From Pseudomonadales bacterium (lineage in GTDB: Bacteria > Pseudomonadota > Gammaproteobacteria > Pseudomonadales > Halieaceae): a stretch of DNA of 64,000 nucleotides. The notes beneath the pieces were generated by a model. That model did not search any database. It saw only the letters and a list, made by a program, of their open reading frames with translations, and was not told where the DNA came from. The stretch covers positions 1-64,000 of the forward strand of contig JACKNN010000001.1 in NCBI GenBank assembly GCA_024234855.1, in the 5' to 3' direction. Positions 1-9,772 of this stretch are shown here, one piece after another; position 1 is the first letter of the stretch; each line of letters opens with the position of its first letter. The position numbers and the translations under genes were made by a program.

Positions 1-141
1 GAGCTAGACTGCAATCGCAATCAACGAAACCGTTTCAGCTGCCTGTTTGCATGCTTCACCACACCGGGAGGCCATTGTTACCGATCGACACCAGGTCGGT
101 TCCGTGCCGACAGACAGCGTCTATAAGTGAGAGGTGCAAAA

Positions 142-486
142 GTGGCATATGAATTGACCGGCAAGATCAAGTTGATCCAGGAGGCGAAGACATTCGACAG
201 TGGGTTCACCAAGCGGGAAATGGTCGTAATCGTCGACGAGGGCAAGTACCCGCAGGACATCAACATCGAATTTGTACAGGATAAAGTTGCCCTGCTTGAT
301 TCATTGCAGCCGGGGCAGCAGGTCACGGTTACCTTTGATATTCGCGGCCGCGAGTACAACGGCCGATATTTCAACAACCTGCAGGGATGGAAAATTGACA
401 CCCCGGCAAACGAGACGGCCTCTGGCGCGATAGAACAGGCGCCCTTCCCGGATAACGGTTACGACAACGGCGATATTCCGTTCTAG
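142..486 (+). CDS. DUF3127-family protein with SSB-like C-terminal tail
   Basis: A 114-residue protein whose first 85 or so residues match the DUF3127 family, small beta-rich proteins of unknown function (begins AYELTGKIK, with the conserved stretch TFDIRGREYNGRYFNNLQ). The last 25 residues are polar, acidic and low in complexity and end in DNGDIPF. This closely resembles the DDDIPF tip with which single-stranded DNA-binding protein docks its repair partners. I start it at the GTG at 142, which has GAGG 7 bases upstream; an in-frame GTG at 127 would add five residues but lacks such a site. It stands alone, upstream of a convergent kinase gene. A nucleic-acid role is inferred from the tail only. 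Confidence 0.8.
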   Translation: MAYELTGKIKLIQEAKTFDSGFTKREMVVIVDEGKYPQDINIEFVQDKVALLDSLQPGQQVTVTFDIRGREYNGRYFNNLQGWKIDTPANETASGAIEQAPFPDNGYDNGDIPF

Positions 487-590
487 GGATTACCCTGCCG
501 CATCCGTGGCCGGCGCTTCAGTTCCAGACCAGCATTGCCGTGCGAAAAATCAGCGCGAACAATACCAGCCTGGTCCCATCTCCGGCGTCC

Positions 591-2150
591 TCACGCCGGG
601 TAGCCGGTAATTTTGCGAATGGATTTGTACAGGGGATTCAGCCTGCCGTACATGTTGCGGTAGACCTCCCGGTAAAGCTTGTCATAGATGCGCACGTTCT
701 CTGCGACAGGGAGGAAACGGTCACCCACATGAGTCATGTGCTCCAGTGCCGTTGCATAATCCGGATACAGCCCGATGCCAACGGCGGCGTTTATGGCGGC
801 GCCCAGGCCAGAGGTCTCATAAGTGTGCGGGCGCTCGACGGCCATGCCAAAGATATCCGCGGTAATCTGCATCACCTCGTCACTCTGGGAACCACCCCCG
901 GATACTCGCAGGGTACTGATTCTGTTGCCGCTGCGCTGCTCGTGCCGCTCCCTGCCCTCGCGCAGCGCATAGGCAAGCCCCTCGATAATCGCGCGATAAA
1001 TATGGGCCCGGGTATGAATATCCCCAAAACCAATAATGGCGCCCTTGGCTTCCGGCCCCGGAACTCGCACCCCCGGCGACCAATAAGGCTGGAGCACCAG
1101 GCCCATCGATCCGGGTGGAACCTGCCGGAGCAATTCGTCGAACAAGACTTCGGGCTCGATGCCCCGCTCGTTCGCGATGCGCTGCTCACGCATGCCGAAC
1201 TCGCGCTTGAACCAATTCACCATCCAGTAGCCGCGCTGTACGATGGTCTCGAGGTTGTAGCTGCCCGGCATCGCCGCAGGGTAAGGTGGTACCAGCCTGA
1301 TGGCTTCAAGATATCGGCTGTCAGTGGTGTTGTAGGTAGCGGTAGTGCCATAACTCAGGCTGCCCGTACTGGCATTCAGGCTGCCGGAAGCGAGCACCTC
1401 GCAGGCTTTGTCAGCGCCGGCGGAGATAACCGGCAGGCCCACGGGTATGCCGGTTTCACTGGCGGCCCGTGCGGTGATCGCGCCCAGAGGCGATCCGGCA
1501 GGGACCAGATCGGGCAACTGTTCACGCCTGATGGGCAGTGCTTTCCACTTCCAGTCGCCCGGGCGGCACCAGTCCTGGCGTTTGAAATCGAAGGGCAGAT
1601 AGCCGACCTGGCTGGCCACGGAGTCGACGTACTTTCCGGTCAGCCGGTAACTGTGGTAGCCCGACAGCAGCAGGAACCTGGCGGTTTTATCCCAGATTTC
1701 AGGTTGCCGCCTGCTGATCCAGTGCGCTTCGGCCTGGCTGCGAAAAGAGGTGACGCTGGGTTTCGCGCCCAACAGAGCCAACACGGGGCCCCACAGCCCC
1801 ATACCCGGCAGGTTCTTTTCCTCCCGCTGGTCCAGCCATAGAATGGCCGGCCGCAGGGGCTTGCCCTCTGAATCCAGATTGACGACCGTGGCGCGCTGCG
1901 TTGTCAGTGCCACGGCCCTGATGGCGGTTCTCGGGAACGGCAGTTGCGGCCAGAGTGCCTGGCAGGCCGCGCACACGTTTTCCCAGAAGTATTCCACGTG
2001 CTGCTCGGCCCAGCCCGGCTGATCGGAAAAATAGGGCTCAATCTCCACCTTGCTCTTGGCGATCAACTGGCCGTCGAGATCGAACACCAGCGCACGGACA
2101 CTTTGCGTACCGTTATCGATGGCCAACAGATAATCTTTATCCTTATTCAT
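591..2150 (-). CDS. FGGY-family carbohydrate/polyol kinase
   Basis: A 519-residue cytoplasmic kinase of the FGGY family (glycerol, xylulose and related kinases). The N-terminal ATPase fold starts with LLAIDNGTQSVRALVFD near residue 8, and the C-terminal nucleotide-binding domain carries VSGGGSQSDEVMQ near residue 415. Its length fits the family (480-550). Substrate cannot be read from sequence. The gene is the last of three minus-strand genes and follows the glpD-like gene by 36 bases, so phosphorylation of glycerol or a glycerol-like polyol, giving the substrate of the next enzyme, is a reasonable inference. It is not a canonical GlpK, so I leave the symbol blank. Confidence 0.88.
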   Translation of the reverse strand: MNKDKDYLLAIDNGTQSVRALVFDLDGQLIAKSKVEIEPYFSDQPGWAEQHVEYFWENVCAACQALWPQLPFPRTAIRAVALTTQRATVVNLDSEGKPLRPAILWLDQREEKNLPGMGLWGPVLALLGAKPSVTSFRSQAEAHWISRRQPEIWDKTARFLLLSGYHSYRLTGKYVDSVASQVGYLPFDFKRQDWCRPGDWKWKALPIRREQLPDLVPAGSPLGAITARAASETGIPVGLPVISAGADKACEVLASGSLNASTGSLSYGTTATYNTTDSRYLEAIRLVPPYPAAMPGSYNLETIVQRGYWMVNWFKREFGMREQRIANERGIEPEVLFDELLRQVPPGSMGLVLQPYWSPGVRVPGPEAKGAIIGFGDIHTRAHIYRAIIEGLAYALREGRERHEQRSGNRISTLRVSGGGSQSDEVMQITADIFGMAVERPHTYETSGLGAAINAAVGIGLYPDYATALEHMTHVGDRFLPVAENVRIYDKLYREVYRNMYGRLNPLYKSIRKITGYPA

Positions 2151-2186
2151 AGTCCGGTCCCAGCGCAGAGAGGCATCCGGTGGAGC

Positions 2187-3785
2187 TTATTCTGGCAAGT
2201 AATAATGCTTTTTCCAGATTCCCCGGTAGCGGGACAACTCCGACTGCCAACGTTTCGCGTCCCAGCCCATTTCCTCACAGCAGATCTGTTCCAGTGGCCC
2301 GAGGATCGACTCACCGCCACCTGCCAGCAAAGAGCCCAACCGGGTGCGCCGCAGAAGCAGGTCATCCAGGTGCACAACGGATTCCATGCGCGCCGCCCAG
2401 CGACACTCGGCAAGGCAAAACTCTGTGCCCGGGATTTTTTCGCGCTCGGCGCTCCTCGCAGAAGCGAGCAGGGCTTTGGCGTGATGGCCATAGCGACCGA
2501 TGAGGCGCAGGGCCCACTGCCGGTCGGTGGTGGCGAGATCTTCGGGGGCGATGTCGCCGGCGGCAAAGACGGCGTCTGAGGATTCCCTGACGCTCAACGC
2601 GCCCAGGCTGGCCGCGGCGGCATTGACTGCGTCCAGGGCAATCAGCCGGAAGGTGGTGAGCTTGCCACCGCTCACCGTGACCAGCCCCTGGTCGACCCAT
2701 ACGGCATGGTTGCGTCTTTCTTTCGAAGGGTCCTTTGTTTTGTCGGAGCCTATGACCGGGCGTATGCCGGAGTAACTGGACGTAATGTCGTCGCGCGTGA
2801 TGCCGTGGCCGGGAAACTGGCTCTGCACGGCCGTGAGCAGGTAGTGGAATTCTTTCGCGCTCATGCTCGCTTCTGTATCCAGATCTTCGTGGTGGTCGAG
2901 GTCGGTATTGCCAACCACGGTGGCGCCCTCCCACGGAAAAATGAATACCGGCCGTTTGTCCTCGGGATGAAAAATGGTGAGCACATCGGACACGGGCAGC
3001 CTGTGGGCCGGCAGCACGAGATGGCTGCCACGCAGCGGGCGAACCCGCTTCTCAGGATTCACCTCATTGCGCAAACGGTCTGCCCAGGCGCCGGTGGCAT
3101 TGATTACCGAGCGCGCTTTCACTTCGAGCTGCCCGCCTGTTTCGACGTTGGCAATAACGACGCCAACCACCTTTCCCCCGGATTTCAGCAGGCTGGTCAC
3201 TTTCATATAATTGGCGGCCCGGCCGCCCGCGCCCACGGCGTCCTGCAGGATGCGCAACACCAGGCGTGCATCATCGGTCACGGTGTCGGTGTAGTAACAA
3301 GCACCTTTCAATCCCTGGCTATTGATACCGGCGAAGCGCTGTTCAACTTCCCGCCTGGTAAAAAAGCGATGGTCTTTTATTCCCGCCAGCCTGTCGTAAA
3401 TGGTGAGCAGAATGCTGAAAGGCAGGCGGCCGGGAAACTGGCCCTTGCGCAGGGTAAAGTAGTAGCCCATGCGCTGGATCAGGCCGGGAAGTTCGCGCAG
3501 CAGGCGCTCCCGCTCCCGCAGGGAATCCCGCGTCAGCCCGATATCGCCCTGGGCAATATAGCGCAGGCCGCCGTGGACCATTTTTGAAGAGCGACTGGAG
3601 GTTCCCCAGGCATAGTCCCGCTGCTCAACCAGCAGTGCTTTCAGTCCGCGCCGCGCCGCTTCGCGCAAAATCCCCGCGCCGATGATACCCCCGCCCACTA
3701 TTACCATATCCCAGCTTTCGTCACCCCGTTCAAGGGTGTTCCAGAGCGCTTCGCGATCTGTGAATGTCGTGCCTTGCTTGTCCAT
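2187..3785 (-). CDS. glpD: Glycerol-3-phosphate dehydrogenase/oxidase (GlpD-like)
   Basis: A 532-residue FAD-dependent enzyme of the GlpD family, which oxidises sn-glycerol 3-phosphate to dihydroxyacetone phosphate at the inner face of the membrane and passes electrons to quinone. The dinucleotide-binding glycine motif VIVGGGIIGAGILREAA lies near residue 29, followed by the typical TSSRSSKMVHGGLRYI stretch. The substrate-binding middle and helical C-terminal domains are complete. It lies between the FAD-linked oxidase and the FGGY kinase with short gaps (58 and 36 bases), indicating one operon. Its DHAP product is also the precursor of the acyl-DHAP used by alkyl-DHAP synthase, whose bacterial relative is the first gene of this operon. 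Confidence 0.92.
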   Translation of the reverse strand: MDKQGTTFTDREALWNTLERGDESWDMVIVGGGIIGAGILREAARRGLKALLVEQRDYAWGTSSRSSKMVHGGLRYIAQGDIGLTRDSLRERERLLRELPGLIQRMGYYFTLRKGQFPGRLPFSILLTIYDRLAGIKDHRFFTRREVEQRFAGINSQGLKGACYYTDTVTDDARLVLRILQDAVGAGGRAANYMKVTSLLKSGGKVVGVVIANVETGGQLEVKARSVINATGAWADRLRNEVNPEKRVRPLRGSHLVLPAHRLPVSDVLTIFHPEDKRPVFIFPWEGATVVGNTDLDHHEDLDTEASMSAKEFHYLLTAVQSQFPGHGITRDDITSSYSGIRPVIGSDKTKDPSKERRNHAVWVDQGLVTVSGGKLTTFRLIALDAVNAAAASLGALSVRESSDAVFAAGDIAPEDLATTDRQWALRLIGRYGHHAKALLASARSAEREKIPGTEFCLAECRWAARMESVVHLDDLLLRRTRLGSLLAGGGESILGPLEQICCEEMGWDAKRWQSELSRYRGIWKKHYYLPE

Positions 3786-3843
3786 GGATAAACCTTCTGC
3801 TGGAATGGGCAGGATTGGGGCGGTGTAAGCAAACGGGCCGCTG

Positions 3844-5448
3844 TCAGGGCAGGAGCTTGCCCGGATTCATCTGTTGCTGCGGATCAAACACCGCCACCAG
3901 GCCCTGTATGGCGGCTATACCCAGCTCGCCCTTTTCAGCCGGCAGGTATTTCGCGTGATCCTTACCTACACCGTGCTGGTGACTGATAGTGCCGCCGTAC
4001 CTGACAATCGCCTCTGCCCCGGCCGCCTTCAGTCGTTCCCAGCGCGACAGTGCCTCCTGGTAGCTGCTGCCACAGCGGAAAATGTAGGTCGTATAGATAC
4101 TGGAACCCTGGCCGTACATATGGGACAGGTGGGTGAAGGCGTGCACGGATTCCCCAAGCTCAGCCAGCGCGCCTGCAATCGCCGATTCGATTCCCGCGGC
4201 GGCCTCCGGTACCCGGGCCCAGTCGACGGCTGTCTCCATGGTATCCACGGCGAATCCCGAGTCCCACAGCCCGTGGCGTAAATACGGCGAGCGGAAACGG
4301 CCGTGCTCCCACTTCTTGCCCAGCAGTGTCCCCGTACTCACCCCACCGTACTTCCTGCTCATCCGCAGGGCGAGTTGCAATGCGGATTTGCACTGGGCCC
4401 GGGAGCCGGTCACCCCGAAGGTAAACATGGTCTTGCCGGCGCCGGCACCGCGCATGGCCAGGTAGCGCTCCAGCAAGGCAATGGCGGTTTCACTGCCGGC
4501 GAGCTTGAGCTGGGTATAGGTTTCCACGGCGTTGCTCAGGCGCATCATGGACAACTGCACCCTGCCTTGCACAATCTCGCGCACGGCCTTGATGGCTATT
4601 TCCCAGCTGGGGAAGAACACAACATGGAACGACTCCCGCTCGAACAGGGGAGTAACCCGGACTTTCACCTCGGTGATAATGCCCATCCTACCCTCGGTTC
4701 CCATGAACATCTCGCGAATATCCGGGCCGGCCGCCGAGGCGGGAAGGGTGGGAATGTCGAGCGTACCCCTCAGGGTTTCGATGCGACCGCCGGCAAACAT
4801 CTGCTCGATACGGCCGTAGCGCAGCGACTGCTGGCCACTGGAGCGGCTCGCCACCCAGCCGCCAATGGTTGAAAGCTCCCAGGATTGCGGGTAGTGCCCC
4901 AGGGTGTAGCCATGGGCCGCCAGGGCCGCTTCCACCTGGGGCCCGGTGGCGCCGGCGCCAAAGGTCGCGACCTGGCTCTCGCGGTCCAGCGACAGCAGTG
5001 TATTCATGCCGGTCATATCGATGGTCAGTACCGGGCGACTGCCGCTCTCAGGGTTGATGTGACCCACCACGGAGGTGCCGCCACCATAGGGTATGACATC
5101 AATGCGGTGTTCCCGCGCGTAAAGCAGCAGCGCCTGAACCTCCTCGCTGCTGCGGGGAAACGCCACCGCGTCGGGGAAGCTTCCGAACTCGCCACTGCGC
5201 ATGGCCAACCAGTCGGGCAGGCTCTGGCCGCGGGCGTGGCGCAGGCGGTCCTCCGCGTCGCGGCTGAACAACTCATGTGCGGGCAGACGCGAATCCGGCA
5301 CCCTGGCCAGGGCCTGTGCCAGGGTGGCTTCCGGCAGTGGGGCGGATTTGCCGATTGTCTGCACGAGGAAGTCACGCGCCGGGGCGCTCAGCTTGAAATC
5401 GAGATCGTTCTGGTCGTCACCCCAACCGTTCCAACGCTTCATGGCCAA
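3844..5448 (-). CDS. FAD-binding oxidase, alkyldihydroxyacetonephosphate synthase-like
   Basis: A 534-residue flavoprotein of the vanillyl-alcohol-oxidase/FAD_binding_4 family. The PCMH-type FAD domain shows IDVIPYGGGTSVVGHINPE near residue 118 and GTEGRMGIITEVKVRV near residue 255. The C-terminal part ends with SHQHGVGKDHAKYLPAEKG and the family signature NPGKLLP. A histidine-rich HxHG motif before GVGK is characteristic of alkyl-DHAP synthase, which swaps an acyl for an alkyl chain to start ether lipids. Bacterial relatives are often annotated this way but few are proven. It is the promoter-proximal gene of the operon with glpD and the kinase; GAGG sits about 8 bases before the ATG. A related D-2-hydroxyacid oxidase role is possible. 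Confidence 0.85.
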   Translation of the reverse strand: MAMKRWNGWGDDQNDLDFKLSAPARDFLVQTIGKSAPLPEATLAQALARVPDSRLPAHELFSRDAEDRLRHARGQSLPDWLAMRSGEFGSFPDAVAFPRSSEEVQALLLYAREHRIDVIPYGGGTSVVGHINPESGSRPVLTIDMTGMNTLLSLDRESQVATFGAGATGPQVEAALAAHGYTLGHYPQSWELSTIGGWVASRSSGQQSLRYGRIEQMFAGGRIETLRGTLDIPTLPASAAGPDIREMFMGTEGRMGIITEVKVRVTPLFERESFHVVFFPSWEIAIKAVREIVQGRVQLSMMRLSNAVETYTQLKLAGSETAIALLERYLAMRGAGAGKTMFTFGVTGSRAQCKSALQLALRMSRKYGGVSTGTLLGKKWEHGRFRSPYLRHGLWDSGFAVDTMETAVDWARVPEAAAGIESAIAGALAELGESVHAFTHLSHMYGQGSSIYTTYIFRCGSSYQEALSRWERLKAAGAEAIVRYGGTISHQHGVGKDHAKYLPAEKGELGIAAIQGLVAVFDPQQQMNPGKLLP

Positions 5449-5641
5449 GCCTCGCAGTTGCTCGTTGTGATATGCCGCCGGGGCGGGATATCGCCAGCGA
5501 AACTGAGTTTAAGTGATTATATAAAGTGTGGATACCGCGCTGCCAGACGTCCACGCCCTGCAAACCCGCCCCCCCGGCCCCGGGTCCTTGACCGTCAACG
5601 ACAGACCGCGGCGGCTCGCGCCGTGGCCCTGGCTGAACCGG

Positions 5642-8600
5642 CTATGCCACCCGATAAAAACTCAGGTACAGAACCGGCACAACCACCAGCGTCAGGACCG
5701 TCGCGAAGCTCAGCCCGAAAATAAAGGTCACGGCCAACGGCGCGAAAAACGGGTCCGTCACCAGCGGCAACATACCCAGCACCGTAGTGGCCGCCGCCAT
5801 GGCAACCGGACGCATACGACTGACGGCACTGTCGCGTACCGCGTCAAAGGTATTCTTTCCGGAATCGAGTTCAACCATCACCTGGTCGATCAGCACGATA
5901 CCGTTTTTCAGGATCATCCCCGTCAGGGCCAGCACCCCCAGTATCCCCGGAAAAGTCAGTGGAAGATTCATGGTCAACAGGCCCAGGGCGACGCCGATTA
6001 TCGCCAGCGGTACCGTCAGCCAGATCACCAGCGAACGCCGCAGGGAGTTGAACAGCAGTACCGTGAGCACGAACATCACCAGCAGCGCCAGCGGCAGGCC
6101 ACCGAAGGCGCCTTTCAGCGAGCGCTGCGAGTTCTCGTATTCCCCGCCCCAGTCGAGGCTGTAGCCGGCCGGCAGTGGAATCGCCTCTACTCCCGGCCGG
6201 ACACGCCGGAACAACTCATCCGCCGTGTGCCCACTGAACTTGTCGAAACTCGACATAACGGTGAGCGTGCGCTGCCGGTCCTTGCGATGGATCAGTGTTT
6301 CGCTCCAGCGCAGATCCACCCGGCTGACCACCTGCTGGATAGGCACGTAAGTCTGCAACGACGGGCTCCACAGTCGCAGGTTGTCTATGCGGTCGAAATC
6401 AACCCGCTCCTGCTCCGGCAGGCGCACCACTATCGGCAGCTTGCGCGTGCCATCGCGGTAGAGTCCGACCGGGAGACCGCCAAAGGCGATCTTCAGGCTG
6501 GTGGCAATTTCTTCATTGCTGATACCGAGGCGCCGGGCTTCCGATTCGTTGACCTGGGGAACCAGTTCCTTGCTGCGCTCCTGCCAGTTGAGATAGACGC
6601 TGCGCGACGCCGGATCGGAGCGGATAACCTCAGCTGCCCTGTTGCCCAGGTCGCGCAGCACTTCGGGGTTGGGTCCGCGAAACCGCGCCTCGATCTCCGA
6701 TCGGGTAGGCGGGCCGAATACCATGCTCCTCATCTGGTGCAGGACCTGGGGAAAGCGCTGTGACATGCGGGCGTCCAGCTCCGGCATGAACTTGCGCATC
6801 GCCGCCAGGCTCTTCGCTCGCACCTGGATCTGGCCGTAGTTTTCGTAGCTCTGCTCTGTCATATAGGTCATGAAGAAACGCGGTGCACCCCGTCCCACGG
6901 TGGAAGCGACGAATTCCACCTCGTCATGCTGCAGTACATCGGCTTCGATCTCCTCGACCGTGGCCAGCGTGGTCCGAATGTCAGTGCCCTGGGGTAACCA
7001 CAGGTCGACATAGAACATCGGCGTGTCGGAAGCCGTGAAAAACGCTTTCTTGACATGGCCCATGCCATACAGGGAGACCGCGAGCAGCGCCACCATGATC
7101 ACGATCACGCTCTTGCGATAATGCAGCGCCCGGTCCAGTGTTATCCGGTAAATACGGTACGCCAGGCCTCTGTACGGATCCTCGGCGACATCCAGGGCGG
7201 TATCGATATCCCGCATGAGCAGGTCCACCAGAAACGGAGTGATGGAGATCGCGAGCACCCAGCTAAGGAATAGCGAATAGGTGAGCACCCAGAACATCGC
7301 CTTCATGATCTGCCCGGTGTCAGAGTCGGAAAGTCCAAACGGTGTAAATGCCAGGATAGCTATAAATGTGGATGCCAGCAGCGGCAGTCTCGTCTGTCTG
7401 ACTATCGCATAGCAGGCCTCGCGCTTGCCGACACCCCGGATCACCCCCACCATGGCGCCCTCGACCACCACGATGGCGTTGTCCACCAGCATACCCAGGG
7501 CGATGATCAACGCCCCCAGCGACAGTCGGTGAAGTTCCCAGCCATCGATCTTCATCAGGATAAATGTGCCCAGTACGGTCAGCAGCAGGGTCACCCCCAC
7601 AATGAGGCCGCTGCGCCATCCCATGGTCACCAGCAGAGCCCCGATCACGATCAGTACCGAGGAGCCGAGGTTGACCAGGAATCCATCGACGGATTTTTTA
7701 ACTTCATTGGGCTGGTTGTACAGGCTGTCGATTGTGATGCCGGCAGGACGGAATTGCTCCAGTTGCGCCAGCCGCTCATCGATACGCTGGCCGACCTCAA
7801 CCACGTTGACCTTGTCCCCGAAGGAAATCCCCAGGGCGATGGCCGGCTTGCTGTTCATGCGCAGCAGGTGTGAGGGAATCTCCTCATAGCCACGGTGGAT
7901 AGTGGCCACATCGGACAGGCGGATCAGCTGGCCGCTGTCGCGGCCGTGAATAACCGGGTCGATCTCCATCTCCAGGCCGCCCAATCGCAGCTGCATAACC
8001 TGCCCATTGACCGTCGCCCGCCCCGCATCCAGCACCAGGTTCTGCTGGTTCAGGAAACCCACCACCCGGTGAAAATCGAGGTCGAGCGCGGCCAGTTTCT
8101 TCAGCGATATCTCGACAAAAATCTCCTCCTGCTGCTCGCCGAACAGGGTGACCTTGCCGACGCCTTTTACCAGTTCCAGCTCACGCTGTACGCTGTCCAC
8201 GTACTGTTTCAGCTCGCTGGACTCATAGCTGTCGCCGGTCACCATCAGGGTGATACCGTAAACGTCCCCATAGTCGTTGTAGACGCGCGGCACCGCCGAA
8301 CCCTGGGGCAGCAGCGGTTTCGCGTCGGACACCTTTCGCCGCAATTTGTCCCAGACCTGGTCAACTTTCTCCGGCTTCATTTCCTTGTCCATCTCCACCA
8401 GGATCTGCGACAGGCCGGGTCGGGAGGTCGAACGGATGGTGTGGACTTCAGCCAACTGGCGAATGGCATTTTCCAGCGGGTAGGTGAGCTCGAGTTCGAC
8501 CTCTTCGGCGGTGGCGCCGGGATAGGCGGTGATGATCAGTGCGTCCTTGGGGAGAAACGGCGGGTCTTCCAGCCGGCCCAGGTCGAGGAACGACATTACG

Positions 8601-8674
8601 CCCCCCACGACCAGCAGAACAAGCACCATCCAGCTGACGGTGCGATGGCGTATCGAATACTCGGCGATATCCAT
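5642..8674 (-). CDS. Efflux RND transporter permease subunit
   Basis: A 1010-residue inner-membrane proton antiporter of the AcrB/MdtBC superfamily. TM1 lies at about residues 12-30, followed by a large periplasmic porter/docking loop, TM2-6 at about 335-475, TM7 near 525, a second loop and TM8-12 at about 855-1005. The TM4 motif is LGMLVDNAIVVVEG, with one Asp followed by Asn where AcrB has two Asp. The start MDIAEYSIRHRTVSW is typical of this subgroup. It is the third gene of a minus-strand operon, 6 bases behind the second adaptor. Export of a small toxic compound is expected; the substrate is unknown. No outer-membrane channel gene is in the operon, so a TolC-like protein must come from elsewhere. 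Confidence 0.93.
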   Translation of the reverse strand: MDIAEYSIRHRTVSWMVLVLLVVGGVMSFLDLGRLEDPPFLPKDALIITAYPGATAEEVELELTYPLENAIRQLAEVHTIRSTSRPGLSQILVEMDKEMKPEKVDQVWDKLRRKVSDAKPLLPQGSAVPRVYNDYGDVYGITLMVTGDSYESSELKQYVDSVQRELELVKGVGKVTLFGEQQEEIFVEISLKKLAALDLDFHRVVGFLNQQNLVLDAGRATVNGQVMQLRLGGLEMEIDPVIHGRDSGQLIRLSDVATIHRGYEEIPSHLLRMNSKPAIALGISFGDKVNVVEVGQRIDERLAQLEQFRPAGITIDSLYNQPNEVKKSVDGFLVNLGSSVLIVIGALLVTMGWRSGLIVGVTLLLTVLGTFILMKIDGWELHRLSLGALIIALGMLVDNAIVVVEGAMVGVIRGVGKREACYAIVRQTRLPLLASTFIAILAFTPFGLSDSDTGQIMKAMFWVLTYSLFLSWVLAISITPFLVDLLMRDIDTALDVAEDPYRGLAYRIYRITLDRALHYRKSVIVIMVALLAVSLYGMGHVKKAFFTASDTPMFYVDLWLPQGTDIRTTLATVEEIEADVLQHDEVEFVASTVGRGAPRFFMTYMTEQSYENYGQIQVRAKSLAAMRKFMPELDARMSQRFPQVLHQMRSMVFGPPTRSEIEARFRGPNPEVLRDLGNRAAEVIRSDPASRSVYLNWQERSKELVPQVNESEARRLGISNEEIATSLKIAFGGLPVGLYRDGTRKLPIVVRLPEQERVDFDRIDNLRLWSPSLQTYVPIQQVVSRVDLRWSETLIHRKDRQRTLTVMSSFDKFSGHTADELFRRVRPGVEAIPLPAGYSLDWGGEYENSQRSLKGAFGGLPLALLVMFVLTVLLFNSLRRSLVIWLTVPLAIIGVALGLLTMNLPLTFPGILGVLALTGMILKNGIVLIDQVMVELDSGKNTFDAVRDSAVSRMRPVAMAAATTVLGMLPLVTDPFFAPLAVTFIFGLSFATVLTLVVVPVLYLSFYRVA

Positions 8675-8680
8675 GGTGAG

Positions 8681-9772
8681 TTACTGCCCCTGCTTATCTG
8701 ATTGGATATCAACTGACTGGCCGGCACTGAGCCGCGACAGGCTGGAGTTGGCAACAATGTCGCCCGCCCGTAGTTCGCCGCTTACCAGAGCCCCGTCGCG
8801 GGTGATGCGAACGACCTGCACAGCTACCGGGTCCACAATGCCGTCTTCATAACGCCATACGCGAAAGGCGTCGTCGCGCGCGCCGGCTTCCAATGCGGTC
8901 AGCGGCACCACGAGGCCGCTGTCGGTACTGAAGCCCGCGTCCTGCAGGTCGGTGGTGACAGTGGCGGGCAGGCCCAGTGGAAACGGAACGGGCGGTGCCG
9001 GCATGGTCAGCCATAACTGGAATGCCTGGGTTTTCGGATTGCGTGCGGTCGACGCCTTGAGGAACCCCATCCGGTAGGCCGTGGGGCTACCGGAAAAAAC
9101 TACCGATGTCTGCAGCGCTGCAATGTCCCGCGCCTGGTGGATCTTTGCCGGCAGAATATCGGGAATTTCCACCAACACGTCGGTACGATCATTGCGATAC
9201 ACCGAAACAACCGTCTCCCCTGCCGCCACCGCCTCGTAGAGCTCTTTGTCGACCTCTGCGACGGTACCGTCGAACGGTGCCTTCACCACGGTGTAGGACA
9301 GCGCCGCCTCGGCCAGGCTGAAATTGGCCCTGGCCAGGCGAAAACCCGCCTGTAGCTGGTCCCGCTGGGCAGTGCTGAGCGAGCCTCTGCGGTGCAGGTT
9401 TTCCGCCCGCTCCAATTGCCGGCGACTCAATTCGTACTGGGCTTTCGCATCCGCGAGGCCCTGGCGCTGAATGGAATCCTCGATTTGCGCCAGGGTCTGG
9501 CCCGCAATCACAGCCTGCCCGGCCTGCACCGCGAGATGGTCGATCTTGCCGGGGATCCGAAAAGACACGCGGGTAAGGTCGGCGGGCACCACCCGGCCGT
9601 GAAATATTCCCTCCCGCTTGTCGACGGCGCTGCCCACCACATACGTCGCAATGACCAGCCCGGGCGACGACGCCACTCGCTCCGGCTCACAGGCCACCAG
9701 CAGCATACTGCATGCGCCCAGGAACAGGGACAGCTTTTGGATCCGGCTATTTACCGGTGAGCCAGCGATCAC
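8681..9772 (-). CDS. Efflux RND periplasmic adaptor (lipoprotein)
   Basis: A 363-residue membrane-fusion protein of the HlyD/AcrA type that bridges the RND permease and an outer-membrane channel. A hydrophobic start ends in a lipobox (SMLLVAC, Cys near residue 28), so the protein is predicted to be lipid-anchored. The barrel-sandwich, alpha-hairpin and beta-barrel parts follow in the usual order (AVQAGQAVIAGQTLAQIEDS near residue 80, YTVVKAPFDGTVAEVDKEL near 160). It begins with GTG right after the TAA of the preceding adaptor gene, so translation is probably coupled. It is the second of two non-identical adaptors serving one permease. Confidence 0.9.
   Translation of the reverse strand: MIAGSPVNSRIQKLSLFLGACSMLLVACEPERVASSPGLVIATYVVGSAVDKREGIFHGRVVPADLTRVSFRIPGKIDHLAVQAGQAVIAGQTLAQIEDSIQRQGLADAKAQYELSRRQLERAENLHRRGSLSTAQRDQLQAGFRLARANFSLAEAALSYTVVKAPFDGTVAEVDKELYEAVAAGETVVSVYRNDRTDVLVEIPDILPAKIHQARDIAALQTSVVFSGSPTAYRMGFLKASTARNPKTQAFQLWLTMPAPPVPFPLGLPATVTTDLQDAGFSTDSGLVVPLTALEAGARDDAFRVWRYEDGIVDPVAVQVVRITRDGALVSGELRAGDIVANSSLSRLSAGQSVDIQSDKQGQ

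Noticed and set aside
540..1841. 433-codon open frame on the plus strand
   Set aside because: Antisense shadow of the FGGY kinase gene.
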